From Nocardioides marmoriginsengisoli (GTDB taxonomy: Bacteria; Actinomycetota; Actinomycetes; Propionibacteriales; Nocardioidaceae): a DNA stretch of 64,000 nt. Made by a program: the position numbers and the translations under genes. This document shows, in pieces, positions 52,971 to 61,029 of this stretch. The notes under the pieces are model-generated. The model was not told the DNA's origin, searched no databases, and worked only from the letters and a program-made list of their open reading frames with translations. Where the stretch lies: positions 372,001 to 436,000 of the forward strand of contig NZ_RJSE01000009.1 of the NCBI RefSeq assembly GCF_003725695.1, written 5' to 3'. Each line of letters starts with the position of its first letter. Within the stretch, counting starts at the first letter, position 1.

Positions 52971-53803
52971 GGCACGTACCCCATCGCCACCAGCTCGCGG
53001 GCGGCCTGCTCCAGCAACTCGCGGTGTCGCTCGATCATCGCCGGCCTCTTGGCTTCCAAGAGCTCCTGGGTACGCCCGAAGTAGGCCGACCCGCACCGCG
53101 CGTAGAGCTTCGGGATCCGATGCTCCCGTTCACGAGCAGTGATCGTGCCCACGACGTAGGCCTTGTCCGTCTGCGTGACGAAGGTTCGAGCTGGGTCGTC
53201 ACTCGAAATGACGACCCCGGTACCTTTCGTGCCGTCGCGCAGGCACTGCGCGAAGGGCTCCTTCAGCGCGACGACGCTCGGCTCCTGCTCCACCGTGGCG
53301 AGCACGTCCTCCCAGGGCTCGACGAGGCCGAGCCAAGCACGGTGGGAGGGCATCGTCTCGAACAGGTTGCCCTTGGACCTCGCATCACAGCCCCGTCTGA
53401 AGCCCGGCGGAGGCCCTTCTCGATCCGCAGCAGGATCCTTCTCGACGAATCCCTTGGTGCGGATCAGATCCAGATCAGGGAACTCGTCTTGCGAATAGCG
53501 TTCCATAGTCCGATCAATGGACCGATGCTCCGTCGAACCGCACGCGACAGAGACGAAGTCCACCGTGAAGTTGTTGACCCTCATCATCCGTCGCATGCTC
53601 GGGCCCGGAACGGGGAAGGCGGCCGCCACCGCATCGGCCAACACCTGCGGGTCGACCGCGCCACCACGATTAGTGGTGGGGCCGGCCTGAGGCGACTCGT
53701 CGCGGTCGCCGCTGGCGCTGCATCCCGACAAGATCAGCAACCCGGCCAGCAAACCCGACAGGAACAGCGTCGACACCTTGTTCGCCCGCGTGAAAACCAC
53801 CAT
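52967..53803 (-). CDS. lipoprotein of the export module
   Basis: The product is 278 residues. The lipobox is LLILSGC with Cys28. The mature part has four more cysteines (ACGSTEH, RRGCDARSK, AQCLRDG, ARCGSAYF), probably two disulfides, and a helical C-terminus (TQELLEAKRPAMIERHRELLEQAA). It is encoded between the small secreted protein and the adaptor-like protein. The position suggests a resistance, immunity or substrate-capture protein. I do not recognise a family. Confidence 0.75.
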   Translation of the reverse strand: MVVFTRANKVSTLFLSGLLAGLLILSGCSASGDRDESPQAGPTTNRGGAVDPQVLADAVAAAFPVPGPSMRRMMRVNNFTVDFVSVACGSTEHRSIDRTMERYSQDEFPDLDLIRTKGFVEKDPAADREGPPPGFRRGCDARSKGNLFETMPSHRAWLGLVEPWEDVLATVEQEPSVVALKEPFAQCLRDGTKGTGVVISSDDPARTFVTQTDKAYVVGTITAREREHRIPKLYARCGSAYFGRTQELLEAKRPAMIERHRELLEQAARELVAMGYVP

Positions 53804-53839
53804 GACTAACGTCCTCTTGCCCCGCCTCCTGTCGCCGGC

Positions 53840-54229
53840 CTAGTACCAGAGGAACACGCTCTGGCGCGGTCCATATTGGACCCAGGCGCGGAGCGGCTCC
53901 CCATCGACGAGGTCGAGGACGATCTTCTGCTCGTTGGCGGTCGGAGTGGTCCACTTCCACCCGGCCTGGCTGTTCGTCCAGACGCCGTTCTTCTTGAACT
54001 GCCCCCTGACGTAGTCGTCGTACGCCGCTGTCTTCACTGTCCACATGTTCGCGCAGGTGTTGGTCGCCGCGACCTGCGTCGTGGAGGTGTGCTGCCACCA
54101 ACCGACACTGACCCAGTTGTGGGTACACACCGCCGCGTCGGCGGTCATCAGGCCGGTCGCCGCCGGCACCACGACCGCCGATGCTGCCAGAGCGACAGCA
54201 CACCCGATCTTCGCCATCAACTTCTTCAT
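53840..54229 (-). CDS. small secreted protein, bacteriocin-like candidate
   Basis: The product is 129 residues from MKKLMAKIG at 54229, with GAGGAG at nine bases. A signal peptide is clear (about 1-32, AVALAASAVVVPAATGL, with cleavage near TADA). The mature protein is about 97 residues with two cysteines (35 and 59) that could form one disulfide. It is very rich in Trp and Thr (NWVSVGWWQHTST, NGVWTNSQAGWKWTT) and ends SVFLWY. Position as first gene of an export module and aromatic-rich C-terminus recall lactococcin-972-type bacteriocins, but I see no firm homology. Confidence 0.7.
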   Translation of the reverse strand: MKKLMAKIGCAVALAASAVVVPAATGLMTADAAVCTHNWVSVGWWQHTSTTQVAATNTCANMWTVKTAAYDDYVRGQFKKNGVWTNSQAGWKWTTPTANEQKIVLDLVDGEPLRAWVQYGPRQSVFLWY

Positions 54230-54582
54230 TGCACACGCTCCTCGCCTCGAGATCGTCAGCCGCCCGATCGGGCTGACACCCCTACTGATCACCTGGCGAA
54301 CGGAATCTGACGCGGCGCAGTGAGAATTCTTGGTCCTCGGACCTGAGGCTTCTCGTCTGCTGCGTCAGTGGGTGATGTCCACGAACCGCGAGTAGTGGCC
54401 CTGGAAGAGGCAGACGACGTCGCGGATCGTGCTTGCCGACGATGATGTCGGCCTCGCCGGCCCGGGCCGACTCCTTCTCGTACATGTCCTGGGATCCGGG
54501 CCTCGGCGGAGAGCAGCCGCATGGTGATCGATGGCACAACCAATCAGGGCGAATGCCCGCGATCCCCGCAATGCGCGACGGA
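54230..54582. other. gap with dnaB relic and repeat (no intact gene)
   Basis: This 353-base stretch between the small secreted protein gene and the MerR gene contains the leader of the former (54230 to about 54300), an unassigned segment to 54364, three blocks of the dnaB 3' end (54365-54528) and most of the right 59-bp repeat. No intact frame is credible. Confidence 0.8.
54365..54528 (-). pseudogene. dnaB 3'-end relic with two internal deletions
   Basis: The DNA equals the 3' part of dnaB in three blocks: 54365-54429 = 57210-57274, 54430-54490 = 57286-57346 and 54491-54528 = 57763-57800. The comparison is exact in every base I checked. It starts at the stop codon of dnaB, and lacks 11 and 416 bases internally. 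The right end is the codon for Met in the motif TMRLLSAEA. It is in the same orientation as dnaB. The perfect identity means a recent duplication, a gene-conversion event or an assembly artefact. Confidence 0.9.
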
Positions 54583-54588
54583 TCACAC
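54530..54588. repeat. 59-bp direct repeat, right copy
   Basis: It matches the left copy (50508-50566) except for two bases and is in the same orientation. Its left end starts one base after the dnaB relic ends, and its right end supplies the last codon and stop of the MerR gene (54583-54588). Confidence 0.85.
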
Positions 54589-55371
54589 CGGCGGGCGCGT
54601 CCGATCACGCGAATCCATCCGCTCGAACTTCGTCCAGCCCCGCCACCCGCGCTCCTCGAGCAGCTCCAGCAGCCGCGCCGCGATCGGCACCATCTCCAGG
54701 AAGACCGCGTCGAGGAGTGCGGCGAGCTCGTCGGTCACCCCGCCGTCCTGCATCTCCACGTTCGCGTCGTAGTCGGCCTCGAGAAGCGTCACGAGCCGGT
54801 CGCTCAGGGCGATCAGCCGCGGGTCGTCCGCCTCCCAGGTGACCATCTCGACCAGGTCGCGGTAGAAGGCGACGGTCGCCGGGTCGTCGAGCTGCTGCTG
54901 CTTGATCTCCATGTAGAGCGGCATCTGCTCGGGGAGCTGGGCGGCGACCAGGATCCAGGAGTCCCGCTCGCCGCCGATCAGCTGCTCGGGCAGCCCGAGC
55001 TCGCGCAGCCGGTCGAGGTAGGCGACCGCTTCCGGAGGCAGCGCCAGGCTGTCTCCGGCCACCAGCTGGGCGATCCGCTCGCGGTGCCGCTGGAGCTCCT
55101 TGATCTCGACCCGCAACCGCCGGTCGATGTCGCGAACCGCCTCCGCGAACTCGGCCTCGTCCGCGGCGAGCAGATCACGCACCCGGGCCAACGGCACCCC
55201 GGCATCGGCGAGCGTGCGGATCTTGATGAGCTCGACGACGGCGTGCGCGTCGTAGCGCCGGTAGCCGGAGTGGTCGCGCTCCGGCTCCGGCAGCAGACCC
55301 TTCGCGTGGTAGTGCCGGACCGCCCGCACGGTGGCTCCGGCGTACGACGCCAGCTGGCTGATCGTGAGCAT
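54583..55371 (-). CDS. MerR-family regulator
   Basis: The product is 262 residues. The MerR DNA-binding domain (about 1-70) contains ISQLASYAGATVRAVRHYHAKGLLPEPERDHSGYRRYDAHAVVELIKI (read in parts). A dimer helix (about 75-115) and a long C-terminal helical domain (about 120-262) follow. It is the last gene of a drug-exporter cassette. The final codons and stop lie inside the right 59-bp repeat, so the original C-terminus may have been replaced. It probably controls the ABC-2 genes upstream. Confidence 0.9.
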   Translation of the reverse strand: MLTISQLASYAGATVRAVRHYHAKGLLPEPERDHSGYRRYDAHAVVELIKIRTLADAGVPLARVRDLLAADEAEFAEAVRDIDRRLRVEIKELQRHRERIAQLVAGDSLALPPEAVAYLDRLRELGLPEQLIGGERDSWILVAAQLPEQMPLYMEIKQQQLDDPATVAFYRDLVEMVTWEADDPRLIALSDRLVTLLEADYDANVEMQDGGVTDELAALLDAVFLEMVPIAARLLELLEERGWRGWTKFERMDSRDRTRPPV

Positions 55372-55383
55372 CGGGCCAGTCTC

Positions 55384-56190
55384 CTACTTCGCGGGCACCC
55401 GGAGGAACAGCCTCCGCGACCAGAGGTACCCGAGCACGGAGATGAGCACGCACCAGCCGATCGCCAGCCACAGGTCCGAGTCCGTCGGAGCGCCGGTGAC
55501 GAGGTCGCGCAGGGTGTTGATCATCGGCGTGAACGGCTGGTGCTCCGCGAACTGGCGCAGCCCCGCCGGCATCGCGTCGGTCGGCACGAAACCGCTGCTG
55601 ATGAACGGCAGCAGCACCAGGAACATCGGGGTGTTGCTGGCGGTCTCGACGCTGTCCGCGGCCAGGCCCATCCCGACGGTCAGCCAGGTGAGCGCGAACG
55701 CGATCAGGACCAGCAGGCCGATCGCGCCCAGCCACTCCAGCGGACCGGCGTCGGAGCGGAAGCCGAGCAGGAACGAGAACGCGGTCACGATCACCACCGC
55801 GAACCCGGTCTTGATGACGGCACCCAGGACGTGCCCGGTGAGCACCGAGACCCGGGCGATGTCCATCGTCCGGAACCGGGCGATGATCCCGGTGGTCATG
55901 TCGGTGGCGGTGGCGATCGCGGTGCCGAGTGCGACGCTGGCGACCGTCATGATCAGGATGCCGGGCACGATGAAGACCAGGTAGTCGCCGCGGTCCCCGA
56001 TGGTCTCCTGACCGGGCAGCCCGGCGCCCATGGTGCCGCCGAAGACGTAGACGAAGAGCAGCAGGAACAGGATCGGCTGGGCGACCAGCATGATCGAGAG
56101 CGACGGGTAGCGGCGGATGTGCAGCAGGTTGCGCCGCAGCATCGTGGCCGAGTCGCGGATCGCGTAGCCGGTGGACTGGGTGGTGCTCAT
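55384..56190 (-). CDS. ABC-2 type drug exporter, permease
   Basis: The product is 268 residues with six hydrophobic segments (about 38-60, 72-95, 112-135, 148-172, 185-205, 235-255). The N-terminal RRNLLHIRRYPSLSIMLVAQPILFLLLFVYVFGGTMG is typical of DrrB-like exporters of daunorubicin type. It overlaps the ATPase gene by four bases. Its stop lies 12 bases from the MerR start. Confidence 0.9.
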   Translation of the reverse strand: MSTTQSTGYAIRDSATMLRRNLLHIRRYPSLSIMLVAQPILFLLLFVYVFGGTMGAGLPGQETIGDRGDYLVFIVPGILIMTVASVALGTAIATATDMTTGIIARFRTMDIARVSVLTGHVLGAVIKTGFAVVIVTAFSFLLGFRSDAGPLEWLGAIGLLVLIAFALTWLTVGMGLAADSVETASNTPMFLVLLPFISSGFVPTDAMPAGLRQFAEHQPFTPMINTLRDLVTGAPTDSDLWLAIGWCVLISVLGYLWSRRLFLRVPAK

Positions 56191-57152
56191 GCCGGAACCT
56201 CCAGGTCGGTACGGGCGGACTGCTCCGCGGCCGGGTGGCCGGTGAGCGCGAGGAACACGTCGTCGAGGTCGGCGGTCTCGACGGTCAGGCCGTCGACCCG
56301 GTCGTCGTCGAGACCGTCGAGCACCCGGCGCAGGTCGGCGACGCTGCCGTCGCTGGGCAGCTGCAGGGTCAGGGCGTCGAGGTCGGCGCTCGCGTCCGGG
56401 TGCGCAGCCGCTGCCGCCGCCAGCCCGTCGGCGTCGGTGAACTGCACCGAGACGTGCCCGCCGGGAACTCGCCGCTTCAGCTCGGCGGCCGTGCCCTCGG
56501 CGACCAGGCGGCCGCCGTCGAGGACGCCGATCCGGTCGGCGAGGTGGTCGGCCTCGTCGAGGTACTGGGTGGTCAGCAGCACGGTCACCCCGTCGGCGAC
56601 CTGTTCGCGCACGATCGCCCAGAGCTCCCGGCGGCTGCGCGGGTCGAGGCCGGTGGTCGGCTCGTCCAGGAAGATCAGCCGCGGCCGGGTGATCAGCGTC
56701 ATCGCCAGGTCGAGGCGGCGCTTCATGCCGCCCGAGTAGGTCTGCGCCCCCCGGTCGGCGGCGTCGGCGAGGTCGAACCGCTCGAGCATCCCGGTGACCG
56801 CGGCGGTGGCCGTCGCCCGGTCCAGGTGCGCCAGGTCGGCCATCAGCCGGAGGTTCTCCCGGCCGGTGAGCAGCTCGTCGATCGCCGAGAACTGCCCGGT
56901 CACGCCGATCGCGGCGCGCACCCCGCCGGGCTCCCGCCGTACGTCGAACCCGGCGACGCGGAGCTCGCCCTCGTCCGCGGTCAGCAGGGTGGAGAGGATG
57001 TTGACGATGGTGGTCTTCCCGGCGCCGTTGGGGCCGAGCAAGGCGTAGACGGTGCCCTCCGGCACGGTCAGGTCGACGCCGTCCAGCACGGAGTGGTCGC
57101 CGTAGGACTTGGTCAGTCCGACGACCTCGATCGCAGCGTTGTCATGAGTCAT
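56187..57152 (-). CDS. ABC-2 type drug exporter, ATP-binding protein (DrrA type)
   Basis: The product is 321 residues. Walker A is LGPNGAGKTTIVNILSTLL, the signature is YSGGMKRRLDLAMTLI, Walker B is RLIFLDEPTTGLDPRSRRELW and the switch His position carries Gln (LLTTQYLDEAD), as in DrrA. The C-terminal extension (about 235-321) is the DUF4162-like domain of this family. With the permease it forms a drug efflux pump under MerR control. It lies 57 bases downstream of dnaB. Confidence 0.93.
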   Translation of the reverse strand: MTHDNAAIEVVGLTKSYGDHSVLDGVDLTVPEGTVYALLGPNGAGKTTIVNILSTLLTADEGELRVAGFDVRREPGGVRAAIGVTGQFSAIDELLTGRENLRLMADLAHLDRATATAAVTGMLERFDLADAADRGAQTYSGGMKRRLDLAMTLITRPRLIFLDEPTTGLDPRSRRELWAIVREQVADGVTVLLTTQYLDEADHLADRIGVLDGGRLVAEGTAAELKRRVPGGHVSVQFTDADGLAAAAAAHPDASADLDALTLQLPSDGSVADLRRVLDGLDDDRVDGLTVETADLDDVFLALTGHPAAEQSARTDLEVPA

Positions 57153-57209
57153 GCGGACATCGTCGAACCCTGACGCAGGGTCAAGGTCAAGCCGCTTTGC
57201 GGGACCCGC

Positions 57210-58643
57210 TCAGTGGGTGATGTCCACGAACCGCGAGTAGTGGCCCTGGAAGAGGCAGACGACGTCGCGGATCGGGCCGTTACGGTGCTTGCCGACGATG
57301 ATGTCGGCCTCGCCGGCCCGGGCCGACTCCTTCTCGTACATGTCCTCGCGGTGCACCAGCATGACGATGTCGGCGTCCTGCTCCAGCGAGCCAGACTCAC
57401 GGAGGTCGGAGACCATCGGCTTCTTGTCGGCGCGCTGCTCGGAACCACGGTTGAGCTGGGCGAGGGCCACGATCGGGACCTCGAGCTCCTTGGCGAGCAG
57501 CTTGATCTGCCGGGAGAACTCGGAGACCTCGACCTGCCGGGACTCGACCTTCTTGCCGGAGGTCATCAGCTGGATGTAGTCGATCACGATCAGCTTGAGG
57601 TCGTGGCGCTGCTTGAGCCGCCGCGCCTTGGCCCGGATCTCCATCATCGTCATGTTCGGGCTGTCGTCGATGAACATCGGCGCACTGGAGACGTCGCCCA
57701 TCTTGCGGGCGAGCTTGGCCCAGTCCTCGTCGTTCATGCCGCCGTTGCGGATGTGACCCAGCGGGATCCGGGCCTCGGCGGAGAGCAGCCGCATGGTGAT
57801 TTCGGCCTTGCCCATCTCCAGGCTGAAGATCACGCTGGTGAGCCCGTTGTGGATCGAGGCGGCGCGGCAGAAGTCCAGACCGAGGGTCGACTTCCCGCTA
57901 CCGGGTCGGCCGGCGACGATGATCATCTGGCCGGGCTGGAGGCCGTTGGTGAGCTCGTCGAGGTCGGCGAGCCCGGTCGGTACGCCGCGCAGCGAGCCGT
58001 CGTGGTTGGAGATCGCCTCGATCTCGTCGAGGGTCGCCTCCATGATCGCGTTCAGCGGGAGGTAGTCCTCGGAGGCCCGGTTCTCGGTGATCGCGTAGAT
58101 CTCCGCCTGGGCGCGGTCCACGGTGTCGTCGACCTGGCCCTCGCCGGCGTACCCCAGCTGGGCGATCTTGGTGCCTGCGTCGACGAGCCGGCGCAGGATC
58201 GCCTTCTCCCGGACGATCTCGGCGTAGTAGCCGGCGTTGGCGGCGATCGGCACGCTCGCCGAGAGCGTGTGCAGGTACGGCGCGCCGCCGATCTTGACCA
58301 GCTCGCCGCGGCGGTTCAGCTCGGCCGAGACGGTCACCGGGTCGGCGGGCTCGCCGCGGGCGTAGAGGTCGGTGATCGCGTCGAAGATGGTCTCGTGGGC
58401 AGGACGGTAGAAGTCGTGCGCCTTGGCGACCTCGAGGACGTCGGCGATCACGTCCTTCGAGATCAGCATCGAGCCGAGCACGCTCTGCTCGGCGTCGACG
58501 TCCTGCGGGGGCATCCGGCCGGCCCAGTGCTCTTGGTTGCCGGACGACTCGCCGAAGCCGCTGAAGACCTGAGTCGGGCCGGAGGCGTCGTCGGGGTAGC
58601 CCGCGCTGAAACCCTGCTCGCCCACGCCCGGGGATTCCGTCAT
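57210..58643 (-). CDS. dnaB: replicative DNA helicase
   Basis: The product is 477 residues from the ATG at 58643; a GTG six bases upstream is possible. The N-terminal DnaB domain covers about 45-150. The RecA-like helicase core has Walker A GRPGSGKST at 245-253, LEMGKAEITMRLLSAEARI, LIVIDYIQLMTSG (Walker B) and the motifs LAQLNRGSEQRADKKPMVSDLRESGSLEQDADI (read in parts). No intein is present. The 3' end is duplicated as a relic at 54365-54528. The upstream gap has DnaA boxes. The helicase unwinds DNA at the fork. Confidence 0.97.
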   Translation of the reverse strand: MTESPGVGEQGFSAGYPDDASGPTQVFSGFGESSGNQEHWAGRMPPQDVDAEQSVLGSMLISKDVIADVLEVAKAHDFYRPAHETIFDAITDLYARGEPADPVTVSAELNRRGELVKIGGAPYLHTLSASVPIAANAGYYAEIVREKAILRRLVDAGTKIAQLGYAGEGQVDDTVDRAQAEIYAITENRASEDYLPLNAIMEATLDEIEAISNHDGSLRGVPTGLADLDELTNGLQPGQMIIVAGRPGSGKSTLGLDFCRAASIHNGLTSVIFSLEMGKAEITMRLLSAEARIPLGHIRNGGMNDEDWAKLARKMGDVSSAPMFIDDSPNMTMMEIRAKARRLKQRHDLKLIVIDYIQLMTSGKKVESRQVEVSEFSRQIKLLAKELEVPIVALAQLNRGSEQRADKKPMVSDLRESGSLEQDADIVMLVHREDMYEKESARAGEADIIVGKHRNGPIRDVVCLFQGHYSRFVDITH

Positions 58644-58791
58644 GCTCACCGCGCCACCACCCCTCTCCGCACTTCTCCGCCGATGCTGCGCCGGACCCCC
58701 GACAGATGCCGGCGGGCGGTCCAGAAGCGCGACCCTAGGTCTCCCGAGCCCGTCAGTTCCACCTTGGTTCTCCACAGGGCGTCGCGGCGAC

Positions 58792-58800
58792 TGTGGATAA
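58792..58800 (-). promoter_or_regulatory. DnaA box (exact consensus)
   Basis: TGTGGATAA, the reverse complement of TTATCCACA. Confidence 0.75.
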
Positions 58801-58921
58801 CCCGCGCCCGGTGTGGAGTACTCCATTCCAAATTGCGCACAGCTGTGGCCGCTGCTGTGGATTGCCGCTGCCCTGGCTGTCCAGAAGGTGCTCTGACCTG
58901 CGGTTTTGTGAATCGACAGCC

Positions 58922-58930
58922 TGTGGATAA
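58922..58930 (-). promoter_or_regulatory. DnaA box (exact consensus)
   Basis: TGTGGATAA; a second exact box 130 bases from the first, in the same orientation. TGTGGATCG follows 14 bases later. Confidence 0.75.
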
Positions 58931-59081
58931 GAAATTGTGGATCGAAAGGTGTTCACCGTTTCGTCATCTGGGACGGGCCGGTCTTCATGTCGACTTATGA
59001 CCGCGAAACCCCGATACCCACAGATTTCACGAGGGGCTGTGGGTTCGGAATCGCGCGCGGAGGACACCTACGCTGACGCCC

Positions 59082-60380
59082 ATGCATGCCGAGGACCGCG
59101 AGATCCTGCGTCTCGCCGTACCCGCGTTCCTCGCACTGGTCGCCGAGCCGCTGTTCCTGCTCGCGGACTCCGTCATCGTCGGCCACCTGGGCACCACCGA
59201 GCTGGCCGGCCTCGGTATCGCCGGAGCGGTCCTCAGCACTCTGGTCAGCCTCTGCGTCTTCCTGGCCTACGGCACCACCGCGGCGGTCTCCCGCCGGATC
59301 GGCGCCGGCGATCTCCGCGAGGCACTGACGCTGGGCATCGACGGGATCTGGCTCGCTGTCGGGATCGGGGTGCTGACCACGGCGGCCGGCCTGGCGTCCG
59401 CCACCACCCTGGTGGACGTCTTCGATCCCAGCGGGCCAGTGGCGACCCAGGCCCTGGAGTACCTCCGGATCGCCCTGCTCGGCGTCATCCCGCTGCTGGT
59501 GATGCTGGCCGCGACCGGCATCCTGCGCGGGCTCCAGGACACTCGGACCCCGTTGCTCGTCGCGGTCGTCGGAAATGTCGCCAACGTGGGACTCAACGTC
59601 TGGTTCGTCTACGGCCTCGACCTGGGGATCGCCGGCTCGGCATGGGGCACCCTGATCGCCCAGGTCGGCTCGGCGGTGGCGCTGGTCGCGGTCGTCCTCC
59701 GGGCCGCCCGTCGGCACCGGACGCCGTTGCTCCCGCGGCTGGGCGGGATCCGCGGAGCCGGCCGCGACGGCGTACCGCTACTGCTCCGGACCATCACCCT
59801 GCGCGCCAGCCTGCTCGTGATGACCTACGGGGCGACCTCCTTCGGCGACGCCGACCTGGCCGCGATGCAGATCGCGATGACGCTGTGGACGTTCCTCGCC
59901 TTCGGGCTGGACGCGATCGCGATCGCCGCGCAGGCACTGACCGGACGTTTCCTCGGGGCCGGCGACCTCGACCGGGTTAGGTCGGTCACCCGCCGGATGC
60001 TCCGCTGGGGCGTCTGGTCCGGCGTCCTCACCGGGGTCGGGCTCGCCGTCCTGGCTCCGTTCGTGGGAGCGCTCTTCACGCCCGACCGCGCCGTCCAGGA
60101 CCTGCTCTGGCCGGTGCTGCTGATCGCCGCCCTGGGGCAACCGGTAGCCGGGGTCGTCTTCGTCCTGGACGGCGTCCTGATCGGGGCCGGCGACGGACGC
60201 TACCTGGCGAAGGCCGGACTGCTGGTGCTGGTCGGGTTCGCGCCGCTCGCCTGGCTGGCGATCACCGCCGGGGGCACCCTGGTCTGGCTCTGGGCCGCGT
60301 TCGTGGTCGCGTTCATGGGCGGGCGCTGCGTCGTCCTGATGGCGCGGGAGCGGACCGACGCCTGGATGACCGTAGGGTGA
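59082..60380 (+). CDS. MATE family efflux transporter (DinF-like)
   Basis: The product is 432 residues with 12 predicted helices. The start MHAEDREILRLAVPAFLALVAEPLFLLADSVIVGHLGTTELAGLGIAGAV (read in parts) is the standard MATE N-terminus. MATE proteins export cationic drugs using Na+ or H+. It is divergent from dnaB across the DnaA-box gap. The name DinF-like refers only to the family; no LexA box is seen upstream of it. Confidence 0.93.
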   Translation: MHAEDREILRLAVPAFLALVAEPLFLLADSVIVGHLGTTELAGLGIAGAVLSTLVSLCVFLAYGTTAAVSRRIGAGDLREALTLGIDGIWLAVGIGVLTTAAGLASATTLVDVFDPSGPVATQALEYLRIALLGVIPLLVMLAATGILRGLQDTRTPLLVAVVGNVANVGLNVWFVYGLDLGIAGSAWGTLIAQVGSAVALVAVVLRAARRHRTPLLPRLGGIRGAGRDGVPLLLRTITLRASLLVMTYGATSFGDADLAAMQIAMTLWTFLAFGLDAIAIAAQALTGRFLGAGDLDRVRSVTRRMLRWGVWSGVLTGVGLAVLAPFVGALFTPDRAVQDLLWPVLLIAALGQPVAGVVFVLDGVLIGAGDGRYLAKAGLLVLVGFAPLAWLAITAGGTLVWLWAAFVVAFMGGRCVVLMARERTDAWMTVG

Positions 60381-60385
60381 CGGCC

Positions 60386-60985
60386 ATGTCGCCGTTGCAG
60401 AAGATCGCCATGGGGCTGGCGCTGCTGGCCGCCCCCAGCGGCTTCCAGATCGGCGACTACGTCTGGGACGCCCTGCCCGACCCGCTCGGCTGGCTGCTCA
60501 TCCTCGCCGGGGTACGCGGCCTGCGCGGCCACCTGGACGTCAGCACCCTGGTCCCGCTGACCTGGACGGCATTCGCGGTGAGCGTCGTGCAGTGGATCCC
60601 GCCGGTCTTCGAGCGGCTGCTGCCCGCCGACCAGGTCGCCGAGGCGTCGATCAAGTGGGCGTTCTTCCTGCCGCAGGCGTTGTTCTGCCTGGTCCTGGTC
60701 CGGCTGATCGGGACGGCCGGGCTGGAGCAGGAGCCGCCGGACCGGTACGTCGCCGGCAGGTTCGGCGTACTCCTCTGGGCGGCCGGTGCGCTGATCCTGT
60801 TGCCGGCCATCGCCTTCGGCACCCAGAACGACGACCTCGTCGACCCGACCCTGATCACGATCGGGCTGGTGCCCTGGGTGTTCATCTACTACCTGTTCCG
60901 GGTGCACCGCCGTACCTGGCTCGGCGGACCCGGGCCCTTCGAGGTCCACCCGCCCCGGAACGACGAAAGCCGCCCTCCCCGGTAG
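60386..60985 (+). CDS. hypothetical membrane protein next to the MATE gene
   Basis: The product is 199 residues from MSPLQKIAMG at 60386; a GTG at 60377 overlaps the MATE stop and cannot be excluded. Four or five hydrophobic helices are visible (about 8-30, 33-50, 62-85, 96-115, 140-180). The soluble tail ends within the terminator hairpin. I do not recognise the family; the sequence GFQIGDYVWDALPDPLGWLLILAGVRGLRG suggests a conserved actinobacterial membrane protein. Confidence 0.75.
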   Translation: MSPLQKIAMGLALLAAPSGFQIGDYVWDALPDPLGWLLILAGVRGLRGHLDVSTLVPLTWTAFAVSVVQWIPPVFERLLPADQVAEASIKWAFFLPQALFCLVLVRLIGTAGLEQEPPDRYVAGRFGVLLWAAGALILLPAIAFGTQNDDLVDPTLITIGLVPWVFIYYLFRVHRRTWLGGPGPFEVHPPRNDESRPPR

Positions 60986-60997
60986 GGAGGACGGCTT
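60967..60997. terminator. bidirectional terminator after rplI and the membrane protein gene
   Basis: AAGCCGCCCTCCC and GGGAGGACGGCTT form a long stem with one mismatch and a short loop (CGGTA). It overlaps the 3' end of the gene 60386-60985 and lies 33 bases beyond the rplI stop. It can terminate the ribosomal-protein operon coming from the right. Confidence 0.8.
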
Positions 60998-61008
60998 GCC
61001 GACCCGGA

Positions 61009-61027
61009 GGTCGAGCTTGTCGAGACC
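61009..61027. repeat. short palindromic repeat GGTCGAGCTTGTCGAGACC
   Basis: The unit is near-palindromic (GTCGAG...GAGACC-type) and related to the units at 35645-35699. It lies between the terminator hairpin and the rplI stop. Confidence 0.45.
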
Positions 61028-61029
61028 GG

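Larger units (their letters stand above)
58650..59081. other. DnaA-box-rich gap between dnaB and the MATE gene
   Basis: This 432-base gene-free stretch has two exact DnaA boxes (TGTGGATAA = TTATCCACA reversed) at 58792-58800 and 58922-58930. Near-matches occur at 58768-58776 (TTCTCCACA), 58812-58820, 58856-58864 and 58936-58944. It should also hold the promoters of dnaB and the divergent MATE gene. It is not the usual oriC position (dnaA-dnaN), so a DnaA-controlled promoter, a titration site or a secondary origin-like locus are possible. Confidence 0.65.

Noticed and set aside
57210-58643. Intein in dnaB
   Set aside because: dnaB is a frequent intein host, but the frame here is a normal 477-residue helicase and the Walker A region is uninterrupted.
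59082-60380. SOS control of the MATE (DinF-like) gene
   Set aside because: No TCGAAC-N4-GTTCGA box is found in the 432-base gap upstream. The only perfect box in the window is at 63956-63971.
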